Assembly: GCF_003634695.1 (NCBI RefSeq)
Contig: NZ_RBWV01000011.1
Span: forward strand, 490,630 to 554,629
DNA: 64,000 bases
DNA from: Motilibacter peucedani
GTDB lineage: Bacteria > Actinomycetota > Actinomycetes > Motilibacterales > Motilibacteraceae
Direction of reading: 5' to 3'
The stretch's first letter is position 1. Each line of letters starts with the position of its first letter. Below, piece after piece: positions 39,774 through 48,692 of the stretch. The translations under genes and the position numbers were made by a program. The notes under the pieces were generated by a model. It saw nothing but the letters and a program-made list of their open reading frames with translations. It ran no database searches and was not told the DNA's origin.

Positions 39774-41291
39774 ATGGCTGACTTCGTCGGCGCAGTCGAC
39801 CAGGGCACCACCAGCACGCGCTTCATGATCTTCGACCACTCGGGCAAGGAGATCGGCAAGCACCAGCTCGAGCACGAGCAGATCCTGCCGCAGGCCGGCT
39901 GGGTCGAGCACAACCCGGTCGAGATCTGGGAACGCACCAGCTCCGTCATCCGCACCGCCATGGGCAAGCAGGGGCTCAACGCCTCCGACCTCGCGGCCTG
40001 CGGCATCACCAACCAGCGCGAGACCGCCGTCGTGTGGGACAAGAAGACCGGGCGCCCCTACTACAACGCGATCGTCTGGCAGGACACCCGCACCGACCGC
40101 ATCGCCTCGGCGCTCGACCGCGACGGCCGCGGCGACGTCATCCGGCAGAAGGCCGGCATCCCGCCGGCGACGTACTTCTCCGCCGGCAAGGTGCAGTGGA
40201 TCCTCGAGAACGTCGACGGCGTACGCGCCGCGGCCGAGCGCGGCGACGCGATCTTCGGCAACACGGACTCGTGGCTGCTGTGGAACCTCACCGGCGGCGT
40301 CAACGGCGGCGTCCACGTCACCGACGTGACGAACGCCAGCCGCACGATGCTCATGAACCTCGAGACGCTCGACTGGGACGACGAGCTGCTCGGCTTCTTC
40401 GACATCCCGCGCTCCATGCTCCCGGAGATCAAGTCCTCCTCCGAGCCCGCGGGCTACGGCGAGGCGCTGAGCGGCGGGCCGCTCGGTGGCGCCGTGCCGC
40501 TGACGGGCGACCTCGGCGACCAGCAGGCCGCCATGGTCGGCCAGGTGTGCTTCGCGCCGGGCGAGGCCAAGAACACCTACGGCACAGGCAACTTCCTGCT
40601 GCTGAACACGGGCACCGAGCTCGTACGCTCCGATTCCGGCCTGCTGTCCACCGTCTGCTACCGCTTCGGCGACGAGGCGCCGGTCTACGCGCTCGAGGGC
40701 TCGATCGCCGTCACCGGCTCGGCGGTGCAGTGGCTGCGCGACCAGCTCGGCATCATCAGCGGCGCGGCGCAGAGCGAGGCGCTGGCCCGCCAGGTCGAGG
40801 ACAGCGGAGGCGTCTACTTCGTGCCGGCGTTCTCCGGCCTGTTCGCGCCCTACTGGCGCTCCGACGCGCGCGGCGCGATCGTCGGGCTCTCTCGCTACAA
40901 CACCAACGCCCACCTGGCGCGCGCCACCCTCGAGGCCATCTGCTACCAGAGCCGCGACGTCGCCGACGCGATGGAGAAGGACTCCGGCGTCCACCTCGAC
41001 GTGCTGAAGGTCGACGGCGGCGTCACCGCCAACAGCCTGTGCATGCAGATCCAGGCCGACGTGCTCGGCGTTCCGGTCAGCCGGCCGGTGGTCGCCGAGA
41101 CGACGGCGCTGGGCGCCGCCTACGCGGCAGGTCTCGCCGTCGGGTTCTGGAAGAACACCGACGAGCTGCGGGAGAACTGGAACGAGGACCAGCGCTGGGA
41201 GCCCAACTGGAGCGAGGAGCAGCGCGAGACCGGCCACGCCAAGTGGAAGAAGGCCGTCGAGCGGACCCTCGACTGGGTAGACGTCGACTAG
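39774..41291 (+). CDS. glpK: Glycerol kinase, copy 2 (glpF operon)
   Basis: 505 residues, FGGY family. It shares with copy 1 the motifs [51 protein letters not shown] and [14 protein letters not shown], and adds a WNEDQRWEP tail. The ATG follows TGGAAGGACCTCGC, 41 bp after glpF. This is the kinase expected to work with GlpF: glycerol that enters is trapped as glycerol 3-phosphate and then oxidised by GlpD. The intergenic sequence downstream holds hairpins and a short tandem repeat before glpD. Confidence 0.96.
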   Translation: MADFVGAVDQGTTSTRFMIFDHSGKEIGKHQLEHEQILPQAGWVEHNPVEIWERTSSVIRTAMGKQGLNASDLAACGITNQRETAVVWDKKTGRPYYNAIVWQDTRTDRIASALDRDGRGDVIRQKAGIPPATYFSAGKVQWILENVDGVRAAAERGDAIFGNTDSWLLWNLTGGVNGGVHVTDVTNASRTMLMNLETLDWDDELLGFFDIPRSMLPEIKSSSEPAGYGEALSGGPLGGAVPLTGDLGDQQAAMVGQVCFAPGEAKNTYGTGNFLLLNTGTELVRSDSGLLSTVCYRFGDEAPVYALEGSIAVTGSAVQWLRDQLGIISGAAQSEALARQVEDSGGVYFVPAFSGLFAPYWRSDARGAIVGLSRYNTNAHLARATLEAICYQSRDVADAMEKDSGVHLDVLKVDGGVTANSLCMQIQADVLGVPVSRPVVAETTALGAAYAAGLAVGFWKNTDELRENWNEDQRWEPNWSEEQRETGHAKWKKAVERTLDWVDVD

Positions 41292-41310
41292 TCGTCCGGC
41301 GGGCGGTGCG

Positions 41311-41333
41311 GGGCGAGGGTCACACCCCCGCCC
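41311..41333 (+). terminator. Hairpin after the second glpK
   Basis: GGGCGAGGGT (41311-41320) pairs with ACCCCCGCCC (41324-41333) with one mismatch and a 3-nt loop. A second hairpin follows at 41348-41370 (CTCCCGG, 9-nt loop, CCGGGAG). They could attenuate transcription into glpD. Neither has a T-tract. Confidence 0.4.
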
Positions 41334-41380
41334 GGCACCGTCCGCGCCTCCCGGGGCGTTGTACCGGGAGAACCCACCGC

Positions 41381-41404
41381 ACCACCGAACCACCGAACCA
41401 CCGA
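41381..41404 (+). repeat. Three tandem copies of ACCACCGA in the glpD leader
   Basis: ACCACCGA is repeated three times without interruption at 41381-41404. The repeat ends 22 bp upstream of the glpD GTG and 8 bp before the ribosome-site region GAGAGATCGAGG. Nothing similar is seen elsewhere in the window. Confidence 0.8.
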
Positions 41405-41426
41405 AGAAGAGAGATCGAGGCAGCTC

Positions 41427-43136
41427 GTGACCACAGTCGCGCTTTCACCGGAGGACCGCAGCACGGCCCTCTCCCGCCTGGCCACCGAGGAGCTCGACGT
41501 CCTGGTCATCGGCGGCGGCGTCGTCGGCGCCGGCGCCGCGCTCGACGCGGCGACCCGCGGACTGCGTACCGGGCTCGTCGAGGCGCGGGACTGGGCGAGC
41601 GGCACGTCGAGCCGCTCGAGCAAGCTCGTGCACGGCGGCCTGCGCTACCTCGAGATGATGGACTTCGGGCTGGTGCGGGAGGCGCTGCGCGAGCGCGGGC
41701 TGATCCTCCAGACGCTCGCGCCGCACCTCACCAAGCCCATCCCCTTCCTCTACCCGCTGACGCACCGGTTCTGGGAGCGGCCCTACGTCGGTGCCGGCGT
41801 GCTGCTCTACGACACCATGGGGCTGGAGGGCGGCGCGGCCCGCGGCGTGCCGCACCACCGGCACCTCACGCGGCGAGGTGCGCTCCGCCTCGCGCCGGCG
41901 CTGCGCAAGGACTCCCTCGTCGGGGCCGTGCAGTACTACGACGGGCAGGTCGACGACGCCCGCCACACGATGATGATCGTCCGCACGGCGGCCCAGCAGG
42001 GCGCCGTCGTCGCGTCGCGCACCCGGGTCGTCGACCTGCTGCGCGAGGGCGAGCGCGTCACCGGGGCGCTGGTGCACGACCTCGAGGGCGACACCACGTT
42101 CGAGATCCGGGCCAAGCAGGTCATCAACGCCACGGGCGTGTGGACCGACGAGACCCAGGCGCTGATCGGCGGGCGTGGGCAGTACAAGGTGCGCGCCTCC
42201 AAGGGCATCCACCTGGTCGTCCCGCGCGACCGCATCCAGTCCGAGACCGGGCTGATCCTGCGCACCGAGAAGAGCGTGCTGTTCGTCATCCCGTGGGGCC
42301 GGCACTGGATCGTCGGCACGACCGACACCGACTGGGACCTCGACAAGGCGCACCCCGCCGCGTCGGCCAGCGACATCGACTACCTGCTCGAGCACGTCAA
42401 CAGCGTGCTGTCGACGCCGCTCACCAAGGAGGACGTCGAGGGCGTCTACGCGGGCCTGCGCCCGCTGCTCGCCGGTGAGTCGGAGTCGACGTCCAAGCTG
42501 TCGCGCGAGCACGTCGTGGCGCACGCGGCGCCCGGGCTCGTCGTGGTCGCCGGCGGGAAGTACACGACCTACCGCGTCATGGCGAAGGACGCGGTCGACG
42601 CCGTCAGCCACGGGCTCGAGGGGCGCATCCCCGAGTGCGTCACCGACCGCGTACCCCTCGTCGGCGCGGAGGGCTACTCCGCCGCCTGGAACCGGCGGCA
42701 CCTCATCGCCGAGAAGGCGGGGCTGCACGTCGCGCGCATCGAGCACCTGCTCAACCGATACGGCACGCTCGTCGACGAGCTGCTCGAGCTGCTCGCCAAG
42801 GACCCCTCGCTCGGTGAGGTCGTGGCCGGCGCCGACGACTACCTGGCCGTCGAGATCGTCTACGCGGTGACGCACGAGGGCGCCCGCCACCTCGACGACG
42901 TGCTCGCCCGGCGCACCCGGGTGTCGATCGAAGCCTGGGACCGCGGTGTCAGCGCCGCCCCGCAGGCCGCACGGCTCATGGCCGGCGTGCTGGGCTGGAC
43001 GCCGGAGCAGGAGCAGACCGAGGTCGAGCGCTACCTCCAGCGCGTGGAGGCCGAGCGCGCCTCGCAGCTCCAGCCCGACGACAAGGCCGCCGACGAGGTG
43101 CGCCTCACCGCCCCGGAGATCGTCCCGCAGCGCTAG
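41427..43136 (+). CDS. glpD: Aerobic glycerol-3-phosphate dehydrogenase GlpD
   Basis: 569 residues. It is an FAD enzyme of the inner face of the membrane that oxidises glycerol 3-phosphate to dihydroxyacetone phosphate and passes electrons to quinone. The FAD motif GGGVVGAGAALD begins at 29. SGTSSRSSKLVHGGLRYLE is the family signature, and later segments WGRHWIVGTTDTD and GGKYTTYRVMAKDAVD match GlpD. GTG 41427 follows GAGATCGAGGCAGCTC. It is the last gene of the glpF-glpK-glpD unit and is followed by palindromic repeat copy 2. Confidence 0.96.
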   Translation: MTTVALSPEDRSTALSRLATEELDVLVIGGGVVGAGAALDAATRGLRTGLVEARDWASGTSSRSSKLVHGGLRYLEMMDFGLVREALRERGLILQTLAPHLTKPIPFLYPLTHRFWERPYVGAGVLLYDTMGLEGGAARGVPHHRHLTRRGALRLAPALRKDSLVGAVQYYDGQVDDARHTMMIVRTAAQQGAVVASRTRVVDLLREGERVTGALVHDLEGDTTFEIRAKQVINATGVWTDETQALIGGRGQYKVRASKGIHLVVPRDRIQSETGLILRTEKSVLFVIPWGRHWIVGTTDTDWDLDKAHPAASASDIDYLLEHVNSVLSTPLTKEDVEGVYAGLRPLLAGESESTSKLSREHVVAHAAPGLVVVAGGKYTTYRVMAKDAVDAVSHGLEGRIPECVTDRVPLVGAEGYSAAWNRRHLIAEKAGLHVARIEHLLNRYGTLVDELLELLAKDPSLGEVVAGADDYLAVEIVYAVTHEGARHLDDVLARRTRVSIEAWDRGVSAAPQAARLMAGVLGWTPEQEQTEVERYLQRVEAERASQLQPDDKAADEVRLTAPEIVPQR

Positions 43137-43158
43137 CCCGTCGTGCGCCCCTCCCTTT

Positions 43159-43209
43159 GGCACGATGTGACTTCTTTCCAATCCGATTGGCAAGAAGTCA
43201 CATCGTGCC
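43159..43209. repeat. 51-bp dispersed palindromic repeat, copy 2
   Basis: Same length and layout as 12219-12269: 21-bp arms starting GGCACGATGTGACTTC around AATCCGATT, with one mismatch in the arm and CCAATC/GATTGG extending the stem. Relative to copy 1, positions 15 (C to T) and 37 (G to A) changed together and keep pairing. It lies 22 bp after the glpD stop and 54 bp before yaaA, so here it is between genes on the same strand. Confidence 0.85.
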
Positions 43210-43263
43210 GGACGTAGGGGTGGGCGGCGGGTTCGGACACAACGCGCCGGGTAGCGTGCCCGG

Positions 43264-44052
43264 GTGCTCCTGCTCCTGCCGCCCAGCGAGGCCAAGTCGA
43301 CGGGCGGCGACGGGCCCCCGGTCGACTGCGACGCCCTGGTCGCGCCCCGGCTCGGTGCGACCCGACGGCGCGTGCTCACCGAGGTTGCGGGAGTCTCCGC
43401 CGACGAGGGAGCTGCGGCCGCGGCGCTGAAGCTGCCGCCCGCCGTGGTCGAGGCCGCCCTCGAGGCGAACCGCTCGGCGGCGACGAGTCCCACCCGCCCC
43501 GCCCTCGACCGCTACACCGGCGTGGTCTACGCCGGGCTCGACGTGCCCTCGATGGGCCCGGACGTACGCGGTCTGGCCGAGCGCTCGGTGCTCGTCTTCT
43601 CGGGGCTCTTCGGCATCGTGCGCGGCAGCGACCTGGTGCCGGACTACCGCGTACCCGTCTCGGCGACGCTCCCGGCGCTCGGTCCGCTGACGCCGGTGTG
43701 GCGCGCAGCGCTGCGCGACGCGATGCCGGCGGTGCTGCGTACGTCGTTCGCCGTCGACCTGCGCTCCACGGACTACGCCGGCATGTGGCCCCCGACCGGG
43801 CCGCTGCGCCACCAGGTGCTGGGGGTACGCGTGCTGTCGCCGCGCCCGTCGGGACCGCCGCGCGTGGTGTCGCACTTCTCCAAGCACGGCAAGGGCGTGC
43901 TCGCGCGGGCCCTGCTCGAGAAGGCCGCTGCGGGTGCGGTGCCCGAGGACGTGGACGACGTGGCAGCCGTGGCGACCGGCCTCGGCTGGCAGGTCGTGCA
44001 GCGACGGGTCACCGGCGGAGTTCCCGCCCTGGACGTCGTCCTGCCGGGCTGA
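43264..44052 (+). CDS. yaaA: YaaA family peroxide-stress protein
   Basis: 262 residues from GTG 43264. The N-terminus MLLLLPPSEAKSTGG, the central RYTGVVYAGLD, VFSGLFGIVRGSDLVPDYR, and the C-terminal VSHFSKHGKGVLARAL are the conserved blocks of the YaaA/DUF328 family. In E. coli YaaA lowers intracellular iron during peroxide stress and its fold is linked to DNA binding. The actinobacterial members are shorter at the ends and less studied. It lies after glpD, whose activity can yield peroxide, but co-regulation is not shown by the sequence. Confidence 0.9.
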   Translation: MLLLLPPSEAKSTGGDGPPVDCDALVAPRLGATRRRVLTEVAGVSADEGAAAAALKLPPAVVEAALEANRSAATSPTRPALDRYTGVVYAGLDVPSMGPDVRGLAERSVLVFSGLFGIVRGSDLVPDYRVPVSATLPALGPLTPVWRAALRDAMPAVLRTSFAVDLRSTDYAGMWPPTGPLRHQVLGVRVLSPRPSGPPRVVSHFSKHGKGVLARALLEKAAAGAVPEDVDDVAAVATGLGWQVVQRRVTGGVPALDVVLPG

Positions 44053-44058
44053 GCCCCC

Positions 44059-44463
44059 TCAGCCCTCGCCCTCGAACCCGATCAGCCACGGCACGCCGAA
44101 GCGGTCGACCACCGTGCCGTCGTGCGCCCCCCACGGCCGGCGCTGCAGGTCGTCGACGACGCGGCCACCCTCCGAGAGCGCGGCGAACCACTCGCGCAGC
44201 GTCGCCGGAGGAGCGGCGCCCAGCAGCGAGAACAGCAGCCCCTCGCAGCGCAGCGGCGGCTGGTCACCCGCCACGTCGGAGGCGAAGAGGTCCACCGGCC
44301 CGTCACTGAGGTAGCCGTGGGCGACCGCGGTCGGCGGCCCGTCGGTGCGGCCGAACTCGGCGAAGGTGTGCACGTGGACCGTGCAGCCGAAGACGGAGCC
44401 GTAGGTGGAGAGGGCCTCACGCGCCGTCCCGGGCAGCTGCAGGTAGGGCTGCGGACCTGTCAT
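44059..44463 (-). CDS. VOC-superfamily protein, PhnB-like
   Basis: 134 residues. MTGPQPYLQLPGTAREAL with YGSVFG just after it is the start of PhnB/3-demethylubiquinone-type glyoxalase-fold proteins, and WGAHDGTVVDRFGVPWLIGF is their C-terminal block. The usual metal ligands of the VOC fold are not all present, so catalytic activity is unclear. The ATG at 44463 was chosen over an upstream in-frame start because of this conserved N-terminus. It converges with yaaA (6 bp between stops) and diverges from the amidase gene across 176 bp. Confidence 0.83.
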   Translation of the reverse strand: MTGPQPYLQLPGTAREALSTYGSVFGCTVHVHTFAEFGRTDGPPTAVAHGYLSDGPVDLFASDVAGDQPPLRCEGLLFSLLGAAPPATLREWFAALSEGGRVVDDLQRRPWGAHDGTVVDRFGVPWLIGFEGEG

Positions 44464-44639
44464 GCGCGCGATGCTAGGGCTCCGGAGCGCGCCGACCAAC
44501 AGGGTTCTCGGTCAGCTCGTCACGGCGCCGGGTGTTTCGCCCCGGTAAGGGTCTGGTTGCGTGTGGTCGCTCCCCCTTCCGGTTCACCGGTGCATCTGGT
44601 GCTGTTCGTCCTGCACGTCACCGGACGAAAGGGACACCG

Positions 44640-46271
44640 ATGCCAACCACGAGCATCCTCCGCCGAGGCGGAATGCGTACGGCGCTCACCGGCACTGCCG
44701 CAGCCGCAGCACTGGTCGCCGCTCTCACGGCGAGCGCCGTGCCGGGCCGTGCCTCCTCGCACGTCGACACCCCGCTGGTCGACATCACGACGGCCACGGT
44801 GCAGCAGCTCGAGTCGCTGCTCGACGCGGGGAAGATCGACGCCGTCGACCTCGCCGAGCTCTACCTCGACCGCATCGAGGCGATCAACGCCGACGCTCCG
44901 GCGATCAACGCGGTGCAGGCGATCAACCCGGACTGGAAGCGCGAGGCGAAGGACGCCGACCACGCCCGGAAGAAGGGCATCGACCTCGGCCCGATGATGG
45001 GCATCCCGGTGCTGATCAAGGACAACATCGACCTCAACGGGGTGCCGACGACGGCCGGGTCGCTGGCGCTCGCAGGGAACTACCCGGTCGACGACGCGCC
45101 GCTGGTGAAGCAGCTCAAGAAGTCTGGCGCGGTGATCCTCGGCAAGACCAAGCTCAGCGAGTTCGCCAACTTCCTCACCTCGGGCATGCCCTCGGGCTAC
45201 AGCTCGCTCGGCGGCCAGGTGCTCAACCCCTACGACACCAGCGTCACCCCGAGCGGCTCGAGCTCCGGCACGGGCGCCGGCATCGCGTCCGGCATGGCCG
45301 CGGTCGGCATCGGCACCGAGACCTCCGGCTCGATCCTGAGCCCGTCGAACGCCAACTCCCTCGCCGGGATCAAGCCGACTGTCGGGCTCGTCAGCCGCAC
45401 CGGCATCATCCCGATCTCCGCGAGCCAGGACACCGCCGGCCCCATGGGGCGCCACGTCTACGACGTCGCAGCCGAGCTCACAGCCATGACTGGTGTGGAC
45501 CCCGCTGACCCCGCTACCGCGAGCAGCGCGCCCTACGCCGGTACGGACTACACGAAGGCCCTCAGCACGACGGCTCTGCAAGGTGCACGCATCGGCGTCC
45601 AGGACCCCGGCGTGCTCTCGCCCGACCAGGACGCGCTGTGGCAGCAGGCGAAGGCCGAGCTCGTCGCCCAGGGCGCGACTCTCGTGCCGGTGGCGCTGGA
45701 CACCAGCGGTACGCCTGGTGGCTCGTCGGTCCTGACCTATGAGTTCAAGCGCGACCTGAACAGCTACCTGCAGACCCGCACCGCGCCCGGTTTCGCCTTC
45801 AAGGACATCTCCTCCGTCGCCGACTTCTACCGCGCCAACCCCATGACCACCCAGAAGTTCGGTGCGACGCAGCTGTTCGCGTCCGAGGCGGTGGACCTGG
45901 CTGCCGCCAAGGCCAAGCACGACGCCGACCGGGCATCCGACCTGGCGACCAGCAAGGGCTACATCGACGCGGCGATGGCTGCGAGCCACCTCGACTCGAT
46001 CCTGTTCGCCGGCAGCAGCTCGGCCGGGATCGGCGCCCGTGCCGGCTACCCGACGGTGATCGTGCCGGCGGGCTACCAGGCCTCGACCCGGCGGCCGTTC
46101 GGCATCGGCTTCCTGGGCGCCGCCTACCACGAGGCCCAGCTGCTCGGCTTCGCCTACGACTACGAGCAGGCGAGCATGCTCTGGAAGCCGCCCGCGCAGG
46201 TCAACCCAGCGGCCTTCCGGTGCGTGGGCGTGACGCCCAAGCACGCTGCAGCGGAGTCCTGCGCTCCCTGA
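44640..46271 (+). CDS. Secreted amidase (amidase signature family)
   Basis: 543 residues. A signal peptide (RRGGMRTALTGTAAAAALVAAL) probably ends near residue 39. The Ser-cisSer-Lys triad of the family is Lys127 (LIKDN), Ser208 (SGSSSGTG) and Ser231 (ETSGS). It hydrolyses a C-N amide bond outside the membrane. The substrate could be peptide-like or an N-acyl amide, and this is not decided by sequence. The ATG follows GAAAGGGACACCG. A strong hairpin at 46295-46324 ends it. The next gene is a secreted glycerophosphodiesterase, so the two may act on related envelope lipids. Confidence 0.93.
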   Translation: MPTTSILRRGGMRTALTGTAAAAALVAALTASAVPGRASSHVDTPLVDITTATVQQLESLLDAGKIDAVDLAELYLDRIEAINADAPAINAVQAINPDWKREAKDADHARKKGIDLGPMMGIPVLIKDNIDLNGVPTTAGSLALAGNYPVDDAPLVKQLKKSGAVILGKTKLSEFANFLTSGMPSGYSSLGGQVLNPYDTSVTPSGSSSGTGAGIASGMAAVGIGTETSGSILSPSNANSLAGIKPTVGLVSRTGIIPISASQDTAGPMGRHVYDVAAELTAMTGVDPADPATASSAPYAGTDYTKALSTTALQGARIGVQDPGVLSPDQDALWQQAKAELVAQGATLVPVALDTSGTPGGSSVLTYEFKRDLNSYLQTRTAPGFAFKDISSVADFYRANPMTTQKFGATQLFASEAVDLAAAKAKHDADRASDLATSKGYIDAAMAASHLDSILFAGSSSAGIGARAGYPTVIVPAGYQASTRRPFGIGFLGAAYHEAQLLGFAYDYEQASMLWKPPAQVNPAAFRCVGVTPKHAAAESCAP

Positions 46272-46294
46272 CCCTCGCCCCACCACGGCGGCCC

Positions 46295-46324
46295 GCCCCG
46301 CCCGTCCGCCCGGACGGGCGGGGC
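46295..46324 (+). terminator. Strong hairpin after the amidase gene
   Basis: A perfect 13-bp stem (GCCCCGCCCGTCC with GGACGGGCGGGGC) closes a GCCC tetraloop, 23 bp after the stop. There is no T-tract, but the stem is the strongest simple hairpin in the window. Confidence 0.75.
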
Positions 46325-46455
46325 GACTGACGTTCAGCTCCAGGCCGCCTCGGGTTCTTCCCCCGGGGCACTTCTCCGTGGTTGTCTGGTTCGTCCCACG
46401 GCGACGGAGCTCGGGAACGGTCCCGGCACGCGATGCTGTGGAAGGGAGCCGACCC

Positions 46456-47637
46456 ATGACCCGATCCATGCCCCGCTTGAAGGTCCGCCTCGCTGCGGGC
46501 GTCGCGGCGCTGGCCGCCGTGCTGACACCCGTCGGCCTGGTGACCTCGGCGGACGCAGGGCAGAACAGCACGCGTACGTCTGTCGACGCGCCGCTGATCT
46601 TCGGCCACCGCGGCGCGTCGGGATACCGCCCCGAGCACACGCTCGCGAGCTACGACCTCGCGGTGCGGATGGGCGCGGACGTCATCGAGCCCGACCTGGT
46701 GACCACCAAGGACCACGTGCTCGTCGTGCGGCACGAGCCGAACATCACCTCCACGACCGACGTGGCGCAGCACCCGGAGTTCGCGTCACTGCAGACCACG
46801 AAGACCATCGACGGCGTGACGCAGACCGGGTGGTTCACGCAGGACTTCACCTACGCGCAGCTGCAGACGCTGCGCGCGGTGGAACGGCTCCCCGACGTGC
46901 GCGAGCACAACACGATCCTCGACGGGCGCTACCAGATCCCGACCCTGCAGCAGGTCATCGACTTCGCGAAGCGCGAGAGCCGGATCTACCACCGCGACAT
47001 CGGGATCGCGCCGGAGACGAAGCACCCGACCTACTTCGCGTCCATCGGCCTCCCGCTCGAGCCCGTGCTGGTCGACACCCTGCGCGCGAACCGGCTCGAC
47101 AAGCACAGCGCCGACGTCTACGTGCAGTCGTTCGAGGAGGCCAACCTGCGCGCCCTGCGCCGCACCTACAAGCTGCGGGTGCACCTCGTGCAGCTGACCA
47201 GCGCCGGCCCGACGGCCCGGCCGTGGGACCACGTGGCCAGCGGGAACCCGGAGACCTACGCGCAGATGACCACCCCGGCAGGGCTCCGGGAGATCGCCAC
47301 CTACGCCGACTGGCTCGGGCCGGACAAGGCCCAGGTGTTCCCGCTCGCCGCCGACGGGTCGACCGGTGCCGCGTCGCCGCTGGTCCGGGACGCGCACGCA
47401 GCAGGCGTGGAGGTCGTCCCCTACACCGTGCGGCCCGAGAACCAGTTCCTGCCGGCGCAGGACCGGATCGGCACCGACCCCAACGCCTACGGCGACGTCC
47501 TCGCGGAGTACTCCGCGCTGTTCGCCGCGGGGGTCGACGGGCTCTTCTCCGACACCCCGGACCTCGAGTTCGCCGCCCGCGAGGACTTCCTCGGCTACTC
47601 GTACGGCCTGGACCACCCTGAGGCGAAGGTGCAGTAG
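46456..47637 (+). CDS. Secreted glycerophosphodiester phosphodiesterase
   Basis: 393 residues with a Sec signal peptide ending near residue 35 (SADAGQ). GDPD catalytic residues are visible as HRGASG at 51-56, PEHT at 59-62, and the metal ligands Glu78 and Asp80 (IEPD). The two histidines of the HRG and of VRHEPNI complete the pattern, and length and insertions match the GlpQ-type secreted family. It splits deacylated phospholipids or teichoic-acid-like glycerophosphodiesters into alcohol and glycerol 3-phosphate. AAGGGAGCC precedes the ATG. The glycerol catabolic operon about 5 kb upstream could use the product after dephosphorylation or uptake. Confidence 0.93.
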   Translation: MTRSMPRLKVRLAAGVAALAAVLTPVGLVTSADAGQNSTRTSVDAPLIFGHRGASGYRPEHTLASYDLAVRMGADVIEPDLVTTKDHVLVVRHEPNITSTTDVAQHPEFASLQTTKTIDGVTQTGWFTQDFTYAQLQTLRAVERLPDVREHNTILDGRYQIPTLQQVIDFAKRESRIYHRDIGIAPETKHPTYFASIGLPLEPVLVDTLRANRLDKHSADVYVQSFEEANLRALRRTYKLRVHLVQLTSAGPTARPWDHVASGNPETYAQMTTPAGLREIATYADWLGPDKAQVFPLAADGSTGAASPLVRDAHAAGVEVVPYTVRPENQFLPAQDRIGTDPNAYGDVLAEYSALFAAGVDGLFSDTPDLEFAAREDFLGYSYGLDHPEAKVQ

Positions 47638-47639
47638 CC

Positions 47640-48260
47640 GTGCTCGACGTGCTGCCGGTCGTGATGCCGCTGCGCCTGCCGCCCGGGATGGCCGGTCCGG
47701 CGGGCGTGGAGCTGGACGTCCGCGCCTACCTGGTCGCGAGCGAGGACCGCGTCGTCCTCGTCGACACGGGGATGGACCCGTCCGCCGAGGGCGTCGCGGC
47801 CGGCCTCGTCGAGCTGGGCGCTGCCTGGGCAGAGGTGTCCGACGTGGTGGTCACCCACTACCACCCCGACCACACCGGGGGCCTGGCCCGAGTCCGAGCC
47901 CAGGCACCGCAGGCCCGGGTCTGGTCGGGCGACGAGCTGCCGGACGCGCGGCGCGTCGGGGACGGTGACCGGGTCGGTCCGCTGCGCGTGATGGCCACGC
48001 CCGGTCACACTCCGGGCCACGTGTCATTCGTCGACGAGCGGTCGGGAGACGTGCTCGTCGGTGACTGCGTCGGGTCGGTGGGCGGACGCCTGGAGCGCGC
48101 GCCGGCTCCCTTCACCGCCGACGCGCACGTCGCCGAGCGCAGCCTCCTCCGGCTGGTCGAGCAGGGCGGGCGACGGCTGCTGCTCGGCCATGGCGCGGAG
48201 GTCGCCGACCCGTGGGAGGCGCTGACCGCTCTGGTGACGGCGGGCCCGCCCGCTCGGTGA
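47640..48260 (+). CDS. MBL-fold metallo-hydrolase
   Basis: 206 residues from GTG 47640, two bases after the previous stop, so it is probably translated from the same transcript as the phosphodiesterase. The metal motif HYHPDHTGG (ligands His, His, Asp, His) is intact, ATPGHTPGH supplies a further His, and LLLGHGAEV the last one. DTGMDPSAEG precedes them. It belongs to the glyoxalase II-like/quorum-quenching group, but the substrate is unknown. There is no signal peptide, so it acts in the cytoplasm. Confidence 0.87.
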   Translation: MLDVLPVVMPLRLPPGMAGPAGVELDVRAYLVASEDRVVLVDTGMDPSAEGVAAGLVELGAAWAEVSDVVVTHYHPDHTGGLARVRAQAPQARVWSGDELPDARRVGDGDRVGPLRVMATPGHTPGHVSFVDERSGDVLVGDCVGSVGGRLERAPAPFTADAHVAERSLLRLVEQGGRRLLLGHGAEVADPWEALTALVTAGPPAR

Positions 48261-48272
48261 CTCCGCGGGGCA

Positions 48273-48692
48273 TCACCCCGGCGGGCGCACGGCGACCGCT
48301 TCCACCTCGACCAGCTGGTCGGGCCAGCCCAGCACGCCGACGCCGAGCAGCGTGCTGGGCGCGTCGTGGTCGCCGAACGCTGCATGCACGACCTCCCACG
48401 CGGCGCCGAGGTCGTCGCGCCTCGACGACGCGACGAAGACGGTCGTCTTCACGACGTCGCCCAGGCCCGCGCCGGCCGCCTCCAGCGCCACCGCGAGGTT
48501 CGCCATCACCTGCTGCGCCTGCCCGACGACGTCGCCGACGGCGACCGTCCGCCCGTCGGCGTCGAGCGGGCAGGCGCCCGCGGTGAAGACCAGCGCCCCG
48601 GGTGCGGCGATGGCGGCGTACGCGTAGGGCACCGACCCCGCGAGCCGCTCGGCGCGGACCAGGGTGACGGTGGGTTCGAGTGGTGGGGTCAC
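48273..48692 (-). CDS. RidA family protein (YjgF/YER057c/UK114), atypical
   Basis: 139 residues. The chorismate-mutase-like fold is recognisable from GALVFTAGACPLDADG, QAQQVMANLAVALEAAG, DVVKTTVFVAS and the C-terminal QLVEVEAVAV. The arginine that binds the substrate carboxylate in RidA deaminases (the Arg in the PxR-S/T segment) is replaced: here the segment reads APSTLLGVGVLG. It therefore belongs to a Rid subgroup without proven imine deaminase activity. GTG 48692 overlaps the stop of the upstream hydrolase gene (GTGA), so the two are coupled. Confidence 0.85.
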   Translation of the reverse strand: MTPPLEPTVTLVRAERLAGSVPYAYAAIAAPGALVFTAGACPLDADGRTVAVGDVVGQAQQVMANLAVALEAAGAGLGDVVKTTVFVASSRRDDLGAAWEVVHAAFGDHDAPSTLLGVGVLGWPDQLVEVEAVAVRPPG

